From contig JABMDE010000211.1 in NCBI GenBank assembly GCA_015904055.1, forward strand, positions 1 to 5,379: a DNA stretch of 5,379 nt, read 5' to 3'. The DNA comes from Nitrospira sp. (GTDB taxonomy: Bacteria > Nitrospirota > Nitrospiria > Nitrospirales > Nitrospiraceae). The notes beneath the pieces were generated by a model, which did no database searches, had not been told where the DNA came from, and was given only the letters and a program-made list of their open reading frames with translations. The position numbers and the translations under genes are program-made. Shown here one piece after another: positions 4,936-5,379 of the stretch (position 1 is its first letter; every line of letters begins with the position of its first letter).

Positions 4936-5319
4936 ATGCAGAACCAATTCTCCTCACACCATACACAACACTGGTTTCTCATCGGACTGTCGGCGCTTAT
5001 CACGGTGGGTGCCGCTTCCATGACGACTGTCTCCGCTCAAGATTATCCACCAGACCGCGCACGCGGGAAAGCGATCTATCAGCGCCATTGTCAGGATTGC
5101 CATGGCCTTACCGGTCAAGGCGATGGGCCTGCCGCTGCGTCCTTGACAGTTCCCCCGGCCAATTTGCAGCGATCTCGGTCATTCCTGAAGTCCGACGAAG
5201 AGTTACTGCGCACGATCGAGCATGGGGTGGTCTTTAGTCCGATGCATTCCTGGCGCGGACAACTTACCGATGGAGAAATGCAGGACGTCGTGGCGTACAT
5301 CCGCGTTCTGTCGCAATAG
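4936..5319 (+). CDS. Periplasmic mono-heme cytochrome c
   Basis: A 127-residue exported class I cytochrome c. Residues 1-34 form a signal peptide (hydrophobic core about 13-27, likely cleavage after V-S-A at 34). The mature part has one heme-binding motif C52-Q-D-C55-H56, followed by G-x-T-G-Q-G-D-G-P-A-A. The likely distal ligand is Met103 in S-P-M-H-S-W, and a C-terminal helix ends in D-V-V-A-Y-I-R. This is the usual layout of cytochrome c subunits that shuttle or accept electrons in the periplasm. The ATG at 4936 is chosen, although the frame stays open another 33 codons upstream, because those codons overlap the FmdB gene and only this start gives a signal peptide. The Shine-Dalgarno is weak (GAAGAG, 4922-4927), suggesting coupling to the preceding gene, whose stop is 4 nt away. 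Confidence 0.9.
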   Translation: MQNQFSSHHTQHWFLIGLSALITVGAASMTTVSAQDYPPDRARGKAIYQRHCQDCHGLTGQGDGPAAASLTVPPANLQRSRSFLKSDEELLRTIEHGVVFSPMHSWRGQLTDGEMQDVVAYIRVLSQ

Positions 5320-5379
5320 ATGTGACGACGGATTGGTTGATCGAGTCGAGTTGAACATCGGCAGACGAGAATCATCCGA
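5320..5379. other. Short downstream region, nothing recognisable
   Basis: The 60 bases after the cytochrome stop contain no start with a usable frame, no clear hairpin followed by a T-run, and no promoter match I can support. A terminator or a next gene may lie beyond the window. Confidence 0.5.

Overview
The window reads as one divergently organised stress and redox locus from a free-living Gram-negative-type bacterium. Three things point to Nitrospirota (Nitrospira-like): a DUF2934 protein, several universal stress proteins (Usp) next to a cupredoxin and a c-type cytochrome, and the overall codon style. This lineage call is inference from gene content; no rRNA or other phylogenetic marker is present.

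Left half (1-2424, minus strand). Read 5' to 3' on the minus strand, the genes are a single-domain Usp (2424-1921), a secreted cupredoxin with a complete type 1 copper ligand set (1902-1471), a tandem-domain Usp (1457-511) that is frameshifted near 714-717, a small DUF2934 protein (496-272), and an unrecognised gene that starts at 288 and leaves the window at base 1. Gaps are 13-18 nt or the genes overlap, and every start has a good Shine-Dalgarno sequence, so this is almost certainly one operon.

Centre (2425-2764). This is a 340-bp divergent intergenic region with no convincing gene. It holds two sigma-54-type (-24/-12) promoter matches, one on each strand, each 15-19 nt ahead of a start codon by the usual -12 to +1 spacing. 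Several inverted repeats lie between them, in the range where an enhancer-binding protein would bind. This is the most informative regulatory signal in the window.

Right half (2765-5319, plus strand). The genes are a 31-aa single-span membrane peptide ending in a Cys-x3-Cys motif (2765-2860), a CBS-MgtE-type magnesium/divalent cation transporter lacking the usual MgtE N domain (2883-3839), a second, intact tandem Usp (3886-4749), a 54-aa FmdB-type zinc ribbon protein (4767-4931) and a periplasmic mono-heme cytochrome c (4936-5319). Gaps are 4-46 nt, consistent with one operon. Nothing recognisable lies between 5320 and the end.

Taken together, two opposed operons appear to be co-controlled by RpoN. 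They encode five Usp domains (likely nucleotide-binding stress effectors), a CBS-regulated cation transporter, and periplasmic electron carriers (cupredoxin, cytochrome c). A plausible reading is a module that responds to energy or redox limitation. The shared sigma-54 control and the joint function are inference; the gene identities rest on visible motifs.
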